Assembly: GCA_029204225.1 (NCBI GenBank)
Contig: CM055102.1
Span: forward strand, 14,967,708-15,031,707
Direction of reading: 5' to 3'
From: Diphasiastrum complanatum
Taxonomy: Eukaryota > Streptophyta > Lycopodiopsida > Lycopodiales > Lycopodiaceae
DNA length: 64,000 nucleotides
Shown here: positions 10,955 through 20,918 of the stretch, piece after piece
Numbering within the stretch: the first letter of the stretch is position 1
Layout of the letters: the number at the start of each line of letters is the position of its first letter
Translations under genes and position numbers: made by a program
Notes under the pieces: model-generated
Databases searched by the model: none
Told to the model about the DNA's origin: nothing
The model's input: the letters and a program-made list of their open reading frames with translations, nothing else

Positions 10955-11532
10955 GTGAAGATGGCTACTCTCGGAGGTGCTCCACAGGAATTCAATCCTA
11001 TCATTGTTAGAAGAGCACCTCGTTTGGATCTACCCAAATACAATGGGTTAACAGATCCAGTTAGATTTCTTCATATCTATGTCAAATCCTGTGAAGTCTA
11101 TGGCGAAATGTTCTCTCAAGATAAACTTAAGCTTTTTCCTATGGCCTTAACAGGCGCAGCACAAGATTGGTACTATAATCAAGATGAAACTGAGCGTACA
11201 TATTGGGAGGTTGTTAAAAGAGCCCTTATCACATTGTTCATACCTTGAAAGTTTATGGAAGACCCTTTCCTACTTTTAAGTAAAATTAAAATGGGAAAGC
11301 GGAAAATGGTTCGAGATTACATTGAACAGGTGAAACGCCTCAGATACAAGTGCAAACCTGAGCTGATTAACAAAAATGCCATGATTATGTGGTTTTTGTT
11401 AGGTCTACCTAAACGGATCAGACGTGAGCTGAAACGCCATAATGAGTATGCACTCTTGCAAAATCCTCCTCCTGATGCAATTTGGGAGAAGGATGAAGAT
11501 TCAGATGATGAGCCAAAAATCAGCATGTTGCT
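10955..11532 (+). pseudogene. Ty3/gypsy gag capsid (element G), interrupted
   Basis: The frame starts MATLGGAPQEFNPIIVRRAP and continues LPKYNGLTDPVRFLHIYVKS, FPMALTGAAQDWYY, then a TGA at 11246-11248 (an arginine codon in element A, consistent with CGA to TGA) and KFMEDPFLLLSKIKMGKRKM, MWFLLGLPKRIRRELKR. This is the retrotransposon gag capsid fold shared with element A (KFLEDPLLLLSKVKMGKRER). It is cut at 11532 by the minus-strand LTR D before any zinc knuckle. The promoter core at 10081-10125 lies upstream on the same strand. The rest of the element was not found. Confidence 0.85.
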
Positions 11533-11776
11533 TGTAGCGGTCTTGGTTCACCTATCACGCATAGATTCGTTCCCAAGGGAATAGTGCTTCCCTTGCGAAG
11601 TTAGCTTGCAAATTCTACTCTAACCACACCTAACCACATCTAACTATCCACCCTACTTTAACCACAAACATGAGAAGGAAGAATAGATTACAATGGGGGA
11701 GGTGCTTACTCTCTGAGAAATCATTAACAACATGCAAGTAGAGAGAAGAAGCAAATGGAAAGCAAATACAAAATGC

Positions 11777-11851
<75 letters not shown>

Positions 11852-12331
11852 AAGCAAGGATGTTCAAATCTCATTTGGGCATAATGTCCTCCTCCTATTG
11901 AACATGGAAATATGGTACAAAGGGTGCCTTTTATGGATGGGAAAGGCCCTTGCCCCTTTCTCCTATTGGGTAATTATAATGGCAAGGATCCTAATCCAAG
12001 CCTCCTAAACTAACACAAAATGAATCTAATGGTTCTTTAAGAAAGCACAAGGGCACTCACATGATTCATGTGAGTTCTAATTTGGGCCCTTTTAGCTTTT
12101 TTATTAACAACTTGACTTAGGGCCTCTAATGTCATTTTAGAGTTTTAGGCCCCTAGTCACTTATTCCTAATTCTACAAGTTCTACAAAACCAAATTGCGT
12201 GCTCATTGGGTTGGGCTTATACACGCAGGAAGCCAGTGCCCTCACACTTATTGCTCTACTTGTACAGTGTATTGTGGTGGGGCCCACTTGATAAGCATAC
12301 TTTAGTGGCGGGACCCACTGAGTGCCCAACA
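11533..12331 (-). mobile_element. Gypsy 3' LTR (element D) inserted in gag of element G
   Basis: On the minus strand the LTR begins TGTTGGGCACTCAGTGGG just after a purine-rich tract and ends ...CCGCTACA at 11533, abutting gag of element G. It is related to LTR1 and LTR2: shared parts include the GTACAAA.GGTGCCTTTTAT region, CACATGATTCATGTGAGT and TTGCGTGCTCATTGGG. It contains a 66-bp GA array where the other LTRs have only a GA-rich stretch. The five bases left of the LTR are TTGCT; no matching duplication was located on the other side because the element's 5' LTR is missing. Confidence 0.8.
11783..11848. repeat. (GA)33 microsatellite inside LTR D
   Basis: Uninterrupted GA dinucleotides for 66 bp. 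LTR1 (about 22500-22550) and LTR2 (about 26815-26870) have impure GA-rich stretches at the corresponding position, so this is an expansion inside an LTR. Confidence 0.95.
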
Positions 12332-12344
12332 GTATCCCCCACCT
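12332..12344 (-). promoter_or_regulatory. Polypurine tract of gypsy D
   Basis: The minus strand reads AGGTGGGGGATAC immediately before the LTR start TGTTGGGCAC. This is the plus-strand primer position of an LTR retrotransposon. Confidence 0.7.
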
Positions 12345-12499
12345 AAATAGGTGATGGTCCCACGACACCTACCTGTGCTTGTTGTGGAGGAAGGCTGTCG
12401 ACACGTTTATTGTGGATGATGGAGTGCGTCAGGAAAAGCGTGGATAAAGATCGCCTACGTAAAACCTGAGGCTTTATTCGATGATGAGGACCTATCCTA

Positions 12500-13390
12500 A
12501 ACTCTTCAAGAAGTGTTTGGGAAGGCTGGTGACGACCAGTACTTGCGTAACTGGCTACCGTTGATGGGCGTAGCAAACGGTGTCCCATCCATTGTTTCTA
12601 AAGTCACTGCCCCTTGCGATAAGATGTCGGTGATGTGATAAGGGCCTTCACCAGTGAACTTCAGCTTTTCTTTGATCGCCTTTGTCTTGTACATGAGAAC
12701 CAAATCTCCTTTTTGAAGATCTTTCTTGTGAAGACGACGATCATGCTAGGCCTTGCAACATGCTTTCTCTGCAGCAAGAGCAGGGACTGCTAACAAGTGT
12801 GTTTCACACAACTTGTGTAGCACTTCGTGATGAAGGTGGAGCGATCTTGTACCATCCAATCGTTGCACTGTGGCAATGCAAAGAGATGGAACGAGAAATT
12901 CCACCGACATGACTGCATCTTGGCCATACACCAGTTGGAATATAGTTTGTTCAGTGCTGCCTTTGTATGCAGTTCTGAAAGCCCACAAAGCAGTGTGTAG
13001 CTTGTGCTCTCAATCTGATCTGCTTGCTTCCACGATCTTTGTCAAAATGCTGCACATAATCTTATTAGAAGATTCGGCCTAGTCATTGCCTCTTGGTAGT
13101 AAGGCATGCTGAAACAATGGATCACAAAGAACTCTTCTAATAAGAACTTGATGGTCTTGTTGACAAAGTGAGTTCCCTGATCCCTGACTATTTCCACTGG
13201 GCATCCGAAGCGTAGAATGATATTTTCATAAAGAAACTTTGCGGTGGACCTAGCATCTGTTATGCGCACTGCTTTGGCTTCAACCCACTTTGTGAGATAA
13301 TCTGTAGCCACGATAATATATTGGGCTTGGGTACTGCGAGCGGCTGGGTGAATAGGGCTGATGTAATCAAGTCCCAGAGTCCGGTGTAGG
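12500..13390 (-). pseudogene. Ty3/gypsy integrase (element D), N-terminally truncated
   Basis: Frames on the minus strand give the integrase core: YIIVATDYLTKWVEAKAVRI, ENIILRFGCPVEIVRDQGTH (second catalytic aspartate), then a frameshift in the region of the catalytic glutamate (YYQEAM instead of the PHGNGQAE of element A), then LHTALWAFRTAYKGSTEQTI, FQLVYGQDAVMSVEFLVPSL and the C-terminal DLVLMYKTKAIKEKLKFTGEG...GPYHITDIL. The HHCC zinc domain is missing: the sequence joins at about 13390 to an unrelated ORF (13405-15324). It is followed by a polypurine tract and LTR D, so it is the 3' end of a gypsy copy. Confidence 0.85.
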
Positions 13391-13404
13391 TTGAGCTAAC
13401 CAGA

Positions 13405-15324
13405 CGAGCTTTTCCTCTTGTAGTGCTTTGACCTCCGTACCCAGGCGCGTATTCTCTGCTTCCAAAAGGGTAAGTTGCGCTTGGATGGGGGCAAGTCGTT
13501 GGGACGCTTCAGCTTGAAGCTCCCGCACCTTCGTGGAGGCCTCAGTCAGCGCCTTGGAGAGGCTTTGGATATAATTGTTGAGGCGCTCCTCCTTATGCTG
13601 CAGCTTGGCAATCTCCTAGTGCCCTGCTTGTTTGTGTTGCTGAGCCAAAATTAGCTCTTGCTGCAGCTTGGTGAGGTCTGCTCGCAGCTGTGTGTTACTC
13701 GTCACTAAGTGTAGTACCTTGCTTTTCAGAATGGCTTTGGTTGCTACCGCATCGAGGATGTATTTTTCCAAAGTTTGGTACGCCGTCGTTAGATCTGTGG
13801 GAGCAGCCGATACATTGGCATTGGCAGGGGCTTTTGTTGTATCGGCCCCGACGACTTGTAGAGTACCGTCATCATTGTCTTCTATCAGGTTATCATTGGA
13901 CCTGATGCCATCTGAGGCGGTAGGATCAGCCCGATTTGGCGATGGTGCAAACACCGTTTGGACAAATGCATCATCAGACAACGGTTGGTTGCCCTTAGTA
14001 ACTTATTGGCGAAGCGGGTGGGGTTTGAGAAGCAACTGTGGAAATAGGGGTGAGGACGGTCTGTCCAAACAAGAGGATGGGAGGAACAGAAGGAAACTGG
14101 AGGGTGGTGTGGAGTATGGAAGCAGGTGAGGATGTGGAGTATGGAAGAAGGTGTGGAGTATGGAAGAAAGCGTCTGGCGTGGGGGTGAGAAATTGATGAC
14201 TTGCATCCACGCCAGAGTGTCGGGAGACAATTGAGAATCAGAGGGATTGAATGAAATGGAAGCAACGGTGGCGGCAAGAGTGATGGAAGATGTGATGGTG
14301 ATGGATGGAGTAGTGGATACTGGAAGAGAAATAGGAGTGGTATCAACAGAAGAAACGGGGATGGAGACAGAAACAAATGTGGATGGAACATGAAGAGAGG
14401 TAGCGACAACAAAAATCGGAGTGGGGGGTTGCACAGAAGAAGAAGTGGCAGTTGTTGATGGGGTGGTTAGTGCGGTAGTGGAGGTGCGTCTTCGGGTAGC
14501 AAGTGGAGATGTGGATGTAGAGGCAGCGCCACGCATTTGTTTGCTGGCCGTTGTGTTAATAACTGTAGGTTGGGATAAAGGTTGGTATGTGGCACGAGGG
14601 TAGACAAAAGGGATGAGCGTTGAAAACCGTGCAATTTTGCCTTGAGAAGTGCGCAAGCAAAGTTACATAACAGGGGGCCTGCTGCGATTTGCTCACGGTT
14701 GTTGGGTTTGATGGAGCTGATTAGCTCTCGAATAAGGAAGCTATGCCAGTCGTATGGCACAACGGAGGGACCAGGAAAATCCAGAAAGGATTCCACTATC
14801 TGACTCAACAACGTAGACTTGATTCTGTCCTTGCAAAATGTTGAAATAAACAGAAAGTTATTCAACAGATGCGCAGTCGTCTGAATGACGGGTTCGGTAA
14901 TAGCTTCTATCAGGTAACCATTTTCAGTCTGGATGGGAATCTCTGGTGTGGTTTGGGTGATGAACGGTTTGATCAGAGCTTTGGCGTGACGATGAGAGAT
15001 GGGTTGACGATCACTGGACATAATGCCAATGGTGACCATCAAGTCTGCATTAATCACGACCTTGTACGTGGTACCTTGGTACAAGAAGTGGAAGCGAGTC
15101 TTTTCCTCATCCCAGGTGGCGTAAGCATGAAGGGCGAGGCCCATGTTAATCTCGGAATGGAAGAGCGTCGAGCAAAAACCCATTGCCGCTAGAAGTGGAC
15201 CGGCTGTCTGTAGCCATGGTTGGATTAGAGCGTCAGAGGGTTGAGGCCAAATCTGTGTGGCCTCGGGGATGTCACGCTGGATCACCTATTTGGCGCCAGA
15301 GTCTTCAGAGGATGAGGAGGCCAT
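13405..15324 (-). pseudogene. Unidentified three-part ORF (globular domain, Ser/Thr/Pro linker, coiled coil) inside a gypsy copy
   Basis: From an ATG at 15324 the minus strand reads MASSSSEDSGAK, a TAG, then a 200-residue globular part (IQPWLQTAGPLLAAMGFCST, LALHAYATWDEEKTRFHFLY, IESFLDFPG-like and YDWHSFLIRELISSIKPNN). Near 14650 the frame changes to a Ser/Thr/Pro-rich linker of about 190 residues. After a stop near 13993 a coiled-coil region follows (DLTTAYQTLEKYILDAVATK, TNTQLRADLTKLQQEL-like, then after another stop EIAKLQHKEERLNNYIQSLS, ELQAEASQRLAPIQAQ). The tail runs into the integrase at about 13400. The globular part vaguely resembles the plant transposon protein domain carried by some Athila/Tat gypsy elements, but I cannot confirm this. 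It sits where gag-protease-RT should be, behind a gypsy-type leader. Confidence 0.6.
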
Positions 15325-16392
15325 ATTAGCAGTGATGATTAACGGTCGAAACAATAGAAAAAAATAGTGAAAAATGGAAAAGGGTGTGGAAAAGGTAGAA
15401 AACTGTGAATAACGAGTGTTGGATGATAAGAAGTGTAGTTCAAAGCGCAGATCGGTGTTCAGTATGATCAGATGATAGCTGGTAGGAAGTCTGGTTGCAA
15501 ATAGAGAACTTAGTAATTTCAGAGTAAATTTCGGCAGAGCTTCGTAGCAAATGTGACAAATGACTCGAATTCAGTCCTTATATAGCGAAATTTAGAGTGC
15601 GTATTAGGTGAAATCCACTTTCCCTTGTTCGACTTCACCCAAATTTTGGCAAGCACCTTCTTTACAAAATTCTAAGACCTCAGGGAAGTCTGCGAGAGTT
15701 CAGAGGTGATTTGATTGCTATGCGAAGGTTCTGCGAGGGTTCAGGCTGTCTGCGAGGGTTCAACTCTCGCAAGAAGTGATCTCTCGCACAACTTGTTCCT
15801 GTGATTGGATTTTCAAGATCAGACCATGTAGGCAGACTAATTTTGTTGTTGTGATTCCATTTATGCACCTTGCGAGGGTTGGTAAGATGATCTAGAGGCT
15901 TTGCAAGGGTTCTGAAAATTCACCTTCTAGAAACTCTCGCATACACTAAAAAATGATGATTCCTCCATCAGGAACTCTCGCAGAGATTTTCATGGATGCA
16001 TCTAAGTCAGATCTGGTGACTGTCCAAGTTTCAAGAGCTATTTCCTAGGGGATCTCAAAAAATCAAGAAAAAAGTGCTCTTTCAGAGTGTTTTTTTATGA
16101 GATCGTGAGATTTTCTGATTTTTAACTTTTGTAAACTAGTAATCAACCTCATCCAGGCTTGATCTGACTGCTGGTAGTTTTCTGAAAATTCTGATGAATA
16201 CTTGGTAACAGATCCCTCAGTCAATCTGATGATCTGCTTCTTCTTGATCTTATCTGGATTTGAATCCTTCTTGGATTCTAATGGATTTTCCCGATCTTGC
16301 CAGATCTGGCTGAATCTTGATGGATCTAGCTTGATTTGGCTTGATCTTCTTATATTTAGCGGTAATGGCTTAGCAAAATAGCTTTTTGTAAT
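15325..16392 (-). other. Gypsy-type leader upstream of the unidentified ORF
   Basis: Non-coding. The part nearest the ORF (15685-15990) has the CTCTCGCA/TGCGAGGG words found in the leaders of elements A and C. The part from about 16080 to 16370 repeats GATCTGG/GATCTTG/GGATTC words. No primer-binding site is visible; the right end abuts the polypurine tract of element A, so both elements are truncated at this junction. Confidence 0.5.
15685..15990. repeat. CTCTCGCA/TGCGAGGG motif array 1
   Basis: About ten copies of TGCGAG(A/G)GTT or its reverse complement AACTCTCGCA occur in about 300 bp, in both orientations (for example CTGCGAGGGTTCAACTCTCG). See arrays 2 and 3 at 21.2-22.0 and 25.6-26.3 kb. 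Confidence 0.75.
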
Positions 16393-16410
16393 GTGCCACC
16401 CCCAATCTGG
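16393..16410 (-). promoter_or_regulatory. Polypurine-like tract of gypsy A
   Basis: The minus strand reads CCAGATTGGGGGTGGCAC just after the integrase stop, like the tract before LTR D. No LTR follows: the next bases are not TGTCGGGAG, so the element is truncated exactly here. Confidence 0.5.
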
Positions 16411-16417
16411 ATCTGCC

Positions 16418-17399
16418 TTATTGTGGTGGCCAGTACTTGTGCAACCGGCTACCATTGATGGGTGTATCAAATGGTGTCCCATCTAGCTTTTCCAAATTCG
16501 CGGCTCCATGATTAAGAATATCCTTGATCCTATAAGGACCTTTGCCTGTGAATTTTAACTTTCTATTGATCGCCCTGGTTTTATACATCAGGACCAGATC
16601 TCCGGAGCAAAGATCCTTCTTTTGTAACGTTGTGTGGTGGAACTAAAAACTCTACTGGCATTACAACATCTTGACCATATATCAATTGGAAGGGTGTTTG
16701 ATCAGTGCTTCCTTTATATGTTGTCCTGAATGCCCACAGTGCAGCATGCAACTTATGTTCCCAATCCGATCTGCTAGCTTCAACTGTTTTTGTGAGCATG
16801 CTACACAGGATCTTATTGGATGATTCTGCTTGCCCATTACCATGAGGATAATAAGACGTATTGGTTCTGTGGATCATGAAGAATTCCTCCAACAGGACCT
16901 TGATGATCTCGTTGATGTAATGGCTTCGAGGATCGTTGACTAGCTCCACCGGACGTCCGAAGCGTATAATGATAGCATCAGCTACTCTTACTGCCTTGGC
17001 TTCGACCCATTTGGTGAGGTAGTCTGTGGCTACGATTATGTATCGAGCCTGGAAACTCCTTGTTGTAGGGTGAATTGGACCGATGTAATCAATCCTCACT
17101 TTTCGAATGGTGCTTGGTCTAAGACCGGGTGTAGTAAGTCATAATTTAATCTTGTTGGTCTCCTTGCCCTTTGGCACACATCGCACTTTTTCAAGTATTC
17201 CTATGTATCCTTATGAATCGTTGGCGACCAACATCCTGATTGCAGGATCTTGCGAACTGTAATGTCAGATGCAGTATGACCTCCACCCATGCCTTCATGT
17301 GAAAGCGAAACAATTTGGGTGGCCTCATGAGAAAGAATACACCGCCGAAGAATTCCATCTGGACCTCTTTGATACAACTGGCCGGCAATCAACTGATAA
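16418..17399 (-). pseudogene. Gypsy A integrase
   Basis: The HHCC zinc domain is visible as SHEGMGGGHTASDITVRKIL followed by a stop and KKCDVCQRARRPTRL. After a frameshift near 17100 the core reads RIDYIGPIHPTTRSFQARYI, VATDYLTKWVEAKAVRVADA, then directly IIIRFGRPVELVNDPRSHYI. About 11 residues present in element D are missing between them. PHGNGQAESSNKIL carries the catalytic glutamate. The C-terminal part (FTGKGPYRI-type text, NGS.LHKYW) ends with TAA at 16418-16420. A purine-rich tract follows at once. Confidence 0.85.
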
Positions 17400-18767
17400 G
17401 GTCTAGCCTTTAAGATCAATTTCCGCTGTTCCACCTTTGGTAAAGATTTGTCTGGTTGGCCCCGCATTAGATATTCAACAATGTCGGCCGCCCATTCTGG
17501 TACTGTGTCCACGTAAAATAAGAGAGCATCTACCAGCTCATCGTCGGGTTGGTCCTTCCCTTTGATTCGTGACATGTAATCTGCCATGTAATGTTGTTTT
17601 CCCTTGCGAACTACTATCCGAAAATCAAACTCCAACAACAGAAGTAACCATCTGGTCATCCTTCTGGTGTTGCAAGTTTTATTAACGAGATAGAGCAAGG
17701 GTTGATGGTTCGTATAAAAAACAAAATGTGTGGCCATCAAGTAGTGTCAAAATTTCTTAACCACATAGATCATTGCCAGTGCTTCCCGCTCTGTGGTTGA
17801 ATAATTCATTTCGGTATTTCTGAGTTGTCGGCTTGCAAATCGGATTGGAAAATCCTTTTTGTGTTCACCTGGCTGGGTTAAGACTGCTCCAACTGCATAC
17901 TTCGATGTGTCCGTATGCACGTGAAACTCAATGGACCAATTGGGTGGTCGTAAGATTGGTGCTGAAGCCAATGCATCCTTAAGCTTCTGAAAAGCCTTTA
18001 GGACTTCCTCGTTCCAATGTGGATCCGCTGTGAGTTTGTACATTGGTCGGGCTAACTCCGCAAAATCAAGAATGAAGATCCTATAATAGTTAGCATGACC
18101 CATGAGAATGTAGACCTCGCGGGTCGTTCTCGGTGGTGGTAGATCAACAATGATCCTAATCTTAGATAGATCTGTGGCAATCCCGTGTCTTGACACTATA
18201 TGGACGAGAATCAAGCCATGTGTCACCCATAATTGACATTTTTCTGGATTAAGGGAAATCTGGTATTCATGGCATTTTTGTAACACCTTCTCCAAGTTGG
18301 ATAAGTGTTCTGAATCTGGTCCATGCACGCACATATCATCCAAGAAAATCTCCAGAAATTTTTGCAAATAATCTTTGAATGCCGCCTACATGACTCGCTG
18401 GAAAGTGCTTGAGGCGTTGCAAAGTCCGAATGGCATCACTTTATAGGCATAGGTTCTCCATTCAGTGGCGAATGTTGTTTTGTATTGGTCCTAGGGGGCT
18501 ATCTTCACCTGATTGTAGCCGTTGAAGCCGTCTAGGAAACTGTAGGCTTCGGCGCTAGCTACCCTGTCGAGGACACTTTTCGTAAATGGTTAAAAAAAAA
18601 TGGTCCTTTTTGGTGACTGCATTTAGCGCCTTCAGATTCACACAAATCCACATTTTTCCGTTCTTCTTGGGTACTATAACTATCGATGATACCCATTCCG
18701 TGTGCTCAATTTCATAGATAAAATCTGCATCCATCAGCTTTTGCAACTCCTGCTTGATCAATTCAGT
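17400..18767 (-). pseudogene. Gypsy A reverse transcriptase-RNase H
   Basis: RT opens with MIKQELQKLMDADFIYEIEH and IVIVPKKNGKMWICVNLKAL, shifts frame near 18570, continues FLDGFNGYNQVKIAP with a stop, MPFGLCNASSTFQRVM with a stop, and the active site KFLEIFLDDMCVHG. Then come NPEKCQLWVTHGLILVHIVS and ILRPPNWSIEFHVHTDTSKY. RNase H follows (QLRNTEMNYSTTEREALAMI, a stop, then TNHQPLLYLVNKTCNTRRMT). Both aspartates of FLDD are kept, but at least four stops or shifts make the chain non-functional. The domain order is as in all Ty3/gypsy elements. Confidence 0.9.
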
Positions 18768-20256
18768 TTAATTCGGATTGCAGCGGTAATAACGGCTTAC
18801 CTTGGAGACTGCTCCATCCACCAAGGGTATGGTGTGTTGGACTACTATTGGTGAAATGCCCTTCAGGTCACTATAACTCCATGCAAAACAGTCTTTATGT
18901 TCCACCAACAATGATCGTAGTCTCTTGAACTGTGTGGGTGTTAGCTGCTCCCCCACATGCACTATCTTTTCTTCTTCTCCTGGCTTGGCAAGGTTCATCG
19001 GATGTGTTCGTGCAGGTCCCTCGAAGACTTGTTCTGTTGGTGCCCGACTTTCATCAGGTTCTCTCTGGACTTGCGACATCATGATTACCACGTCGTCCAA
19101 GGTATAGTTCTTGAAAGTCTCAAACATCTCGTGAACTGGCGCTCGTCGAGATTCCTCTTTCAGCATATTGATCTTAGCCCGATTGGTCATTTTTTGATTT
19201 TCTGTCACCTGTGTAAAAGATGACATTGTATCTGAGTCCATATTGATTGACTTCAAGAAATCCAATACTTTCTTTCTGCTCTTTTTTGTCATCTTGGTGG
19301 ATTCGTCCTTGTTGTCTTTCATTGGGACTGTCGTGACATTCGCCTCATGGTTGTGAATATCCACATCCACTATAGCTATCGCCTCATCAGGTAGATCACT
19401 CCAACGGATCACTTGGTTGTAGCGCTGCTTCAACTGACTCTTCTTATTCGCAGGTGCCTTGGGTGGATCAACCCTTGAGACTTTCGCCATAGCAGACTTT
19501 TGCGGTGGTTGAGTTGGTACTTTCCTGGTTCCGTAACGATCTGGGTCCATGTGGTGTAAGACTTGTTCATCAGTCAACTCAATCTCTTTATTATAAGTTA
19601 GAGCATGTTTCCAAGGGACCAAATCATCGTCCACTGGGTTATCAATAGGTTCCGCTGACAACCATGCTACGTTTATCATATTCACCCCAAATGTGATGGG
19701 TGTGTCCATAGTGTAACACTTGGGTAAAGATGTAATAGGTTTCGGATCTGATTCATATTGACATGCTTGGCAGTCAATAGTTGCTAATGCATCCGTCCAT
19801 ATCATGACATCCGTCTCTGAATGATAGTGACTCCCCTTGGCTGCCCTTGGGCGATCAATCGTGTGATCTGTCATGGATGATTCGTCATCAGTTTTGGGTG
19901 CAATAGGTTTCACCGCCCATGTGGTTGGATCAACCTTTACAACATGCTCTCTATTCTCGAAGGTGAGTTTTCCCGTACCCCACTTGTGTACTACTTGCGT
20001 AGTTCTCAACCAAGGTCTTCTAAGTAAAACACGGTATGCAGATGGAGATTCAGGTATATCCATGACTATAAAAGTAATCACAAACTGCATGCTTGCTATC
20101 TTTACAGGGATATCAGCAACTACACCTTTTGGTTTTACACAGGATTGATCAGCTAGCTTGATGGCGAATCTTGCTGGCTTCAATCCTTGTAGACCCCATT
20201 TTTTGTACAAAGTAGTGGAGATCAAACTGACACCCGATCCTCCATCTACCACTGCT
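18768..20256 (-). pseudogene. Gypsy A aspartic protease with long linker to RT
   Basis: A 494-codon open frame begins within the protease active site, VDGGSGVSLISTTLYKKWGL (DGG in place of the usual DTG/DSG). It continues VKPKGVVADIPVKIASMQFV and RPWLRTTQVVHKWGTGKLTF. A long linker follows (TIDCQACQYESDPKPITSLP, HHMDPDRYGTRKVPTQPPQK, LKQRYNQVIRWSDLPDEAIA). It reaches the start of RT (EHKDCFAWSYSDLKGISPIV), where a TAA at 18765-18767 stops it. The linker is the region where elements C and A appear to have inserted into E and C. Compared with C, the zinc-knuckle region upstream of the protease is deleted. Confidence 0.85.
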
Positions 20257-20918
20257 GCCTCATCCTTGTATCTCTTGTGTTTGATTTGATGATGATGATG
20301 TGATCAAGGGAGTAGGAGTGTGGGTGGATGGATATTCGTCGTCGAATCCCTCATCCTCTTCCCTGATGGCATCTTCCATAGCTTCTTGCAGAGTAGCGTA
20401 CTGCTCCCGTCGTTTTAGTTCTCTTCTGATGCTTCGTGGTAGTCCGTCTAGGAACCACATAATCACCGCATGATCGGGAGTAAGGGCTGCACTGCATTTG
20501 GATCGTAAGTATTTGTCCCATTCAATATAGTCCTTGACCCTTTCTCGTTTTCCCATCTTGACTTTGCTCAACAGGAGTAACGGGTCTTCCAAGAATTTTC
20601 TTGGTTTAAAGCGCATAATGGGAGCCGCCTTAACCGCTTCCCATGTGTATTTTTCTTCCTCTGAAAGGTTGAAAACCAATCCTGAGCCACTGCCAATAAG
20701 GACATGGGGAACAACATCAGCTTCTCCGCAGGTGTCCGTTTAGCGTAGATTTCACAAGCTTGTTCGTAGATCTGGAGAAATCGGATGGGATCTGATGATC
20801 CGTCATTTTTTGGTATTTCCATCTGTGGTGCTCTTTGGACTGCTTGCAAAGGAGCCACAGGTATGGGTTGGCCCATTGGATCCATTGGTGCTGGTTCCGG
20901 TTTTGCCTCTTGTTGCAC
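20257..20918 (-). pseudogene. Gypsy A gag capsid
   Basis: The likely start is MDPMGQPIPVAPLQAVQRAP near 20885. The capsid reads IPKNDGSSDPIRFLQIYEQA and LFPMSLLAVAQDWF, shifts frame near 20680, then KFLEDPLLLLSKVKMGKRER, VIMWFLDGLPRSIRRELKRR and an acidic end (AIREEDEGFDDEYPS). It then passes within a few codons into the protease text HKRYKDEAAVVDGGSG. The CCHC knuckles and about 250 residues seen in element C are absent, so the 3' part of gag has been deleted. Confidence 0.85.

Noticed and set aside
11630-11874. Ser-Leu repeat proteins and Arg-Glu repeat proteins over GA arrays
   Set aside because: They are translations of a GA/CT microsatellite in other frames (also at 35.6, 37.6, 38.0 and 50.6 kb) and have no start context or conserved flanks.
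13668-14129. Plus-strand open frames opposite the coiled-coil/linker ORF
   Set aside because: They are antisense shadows of the minus-strand ORF, which has the coherent coiled-coil heptads.
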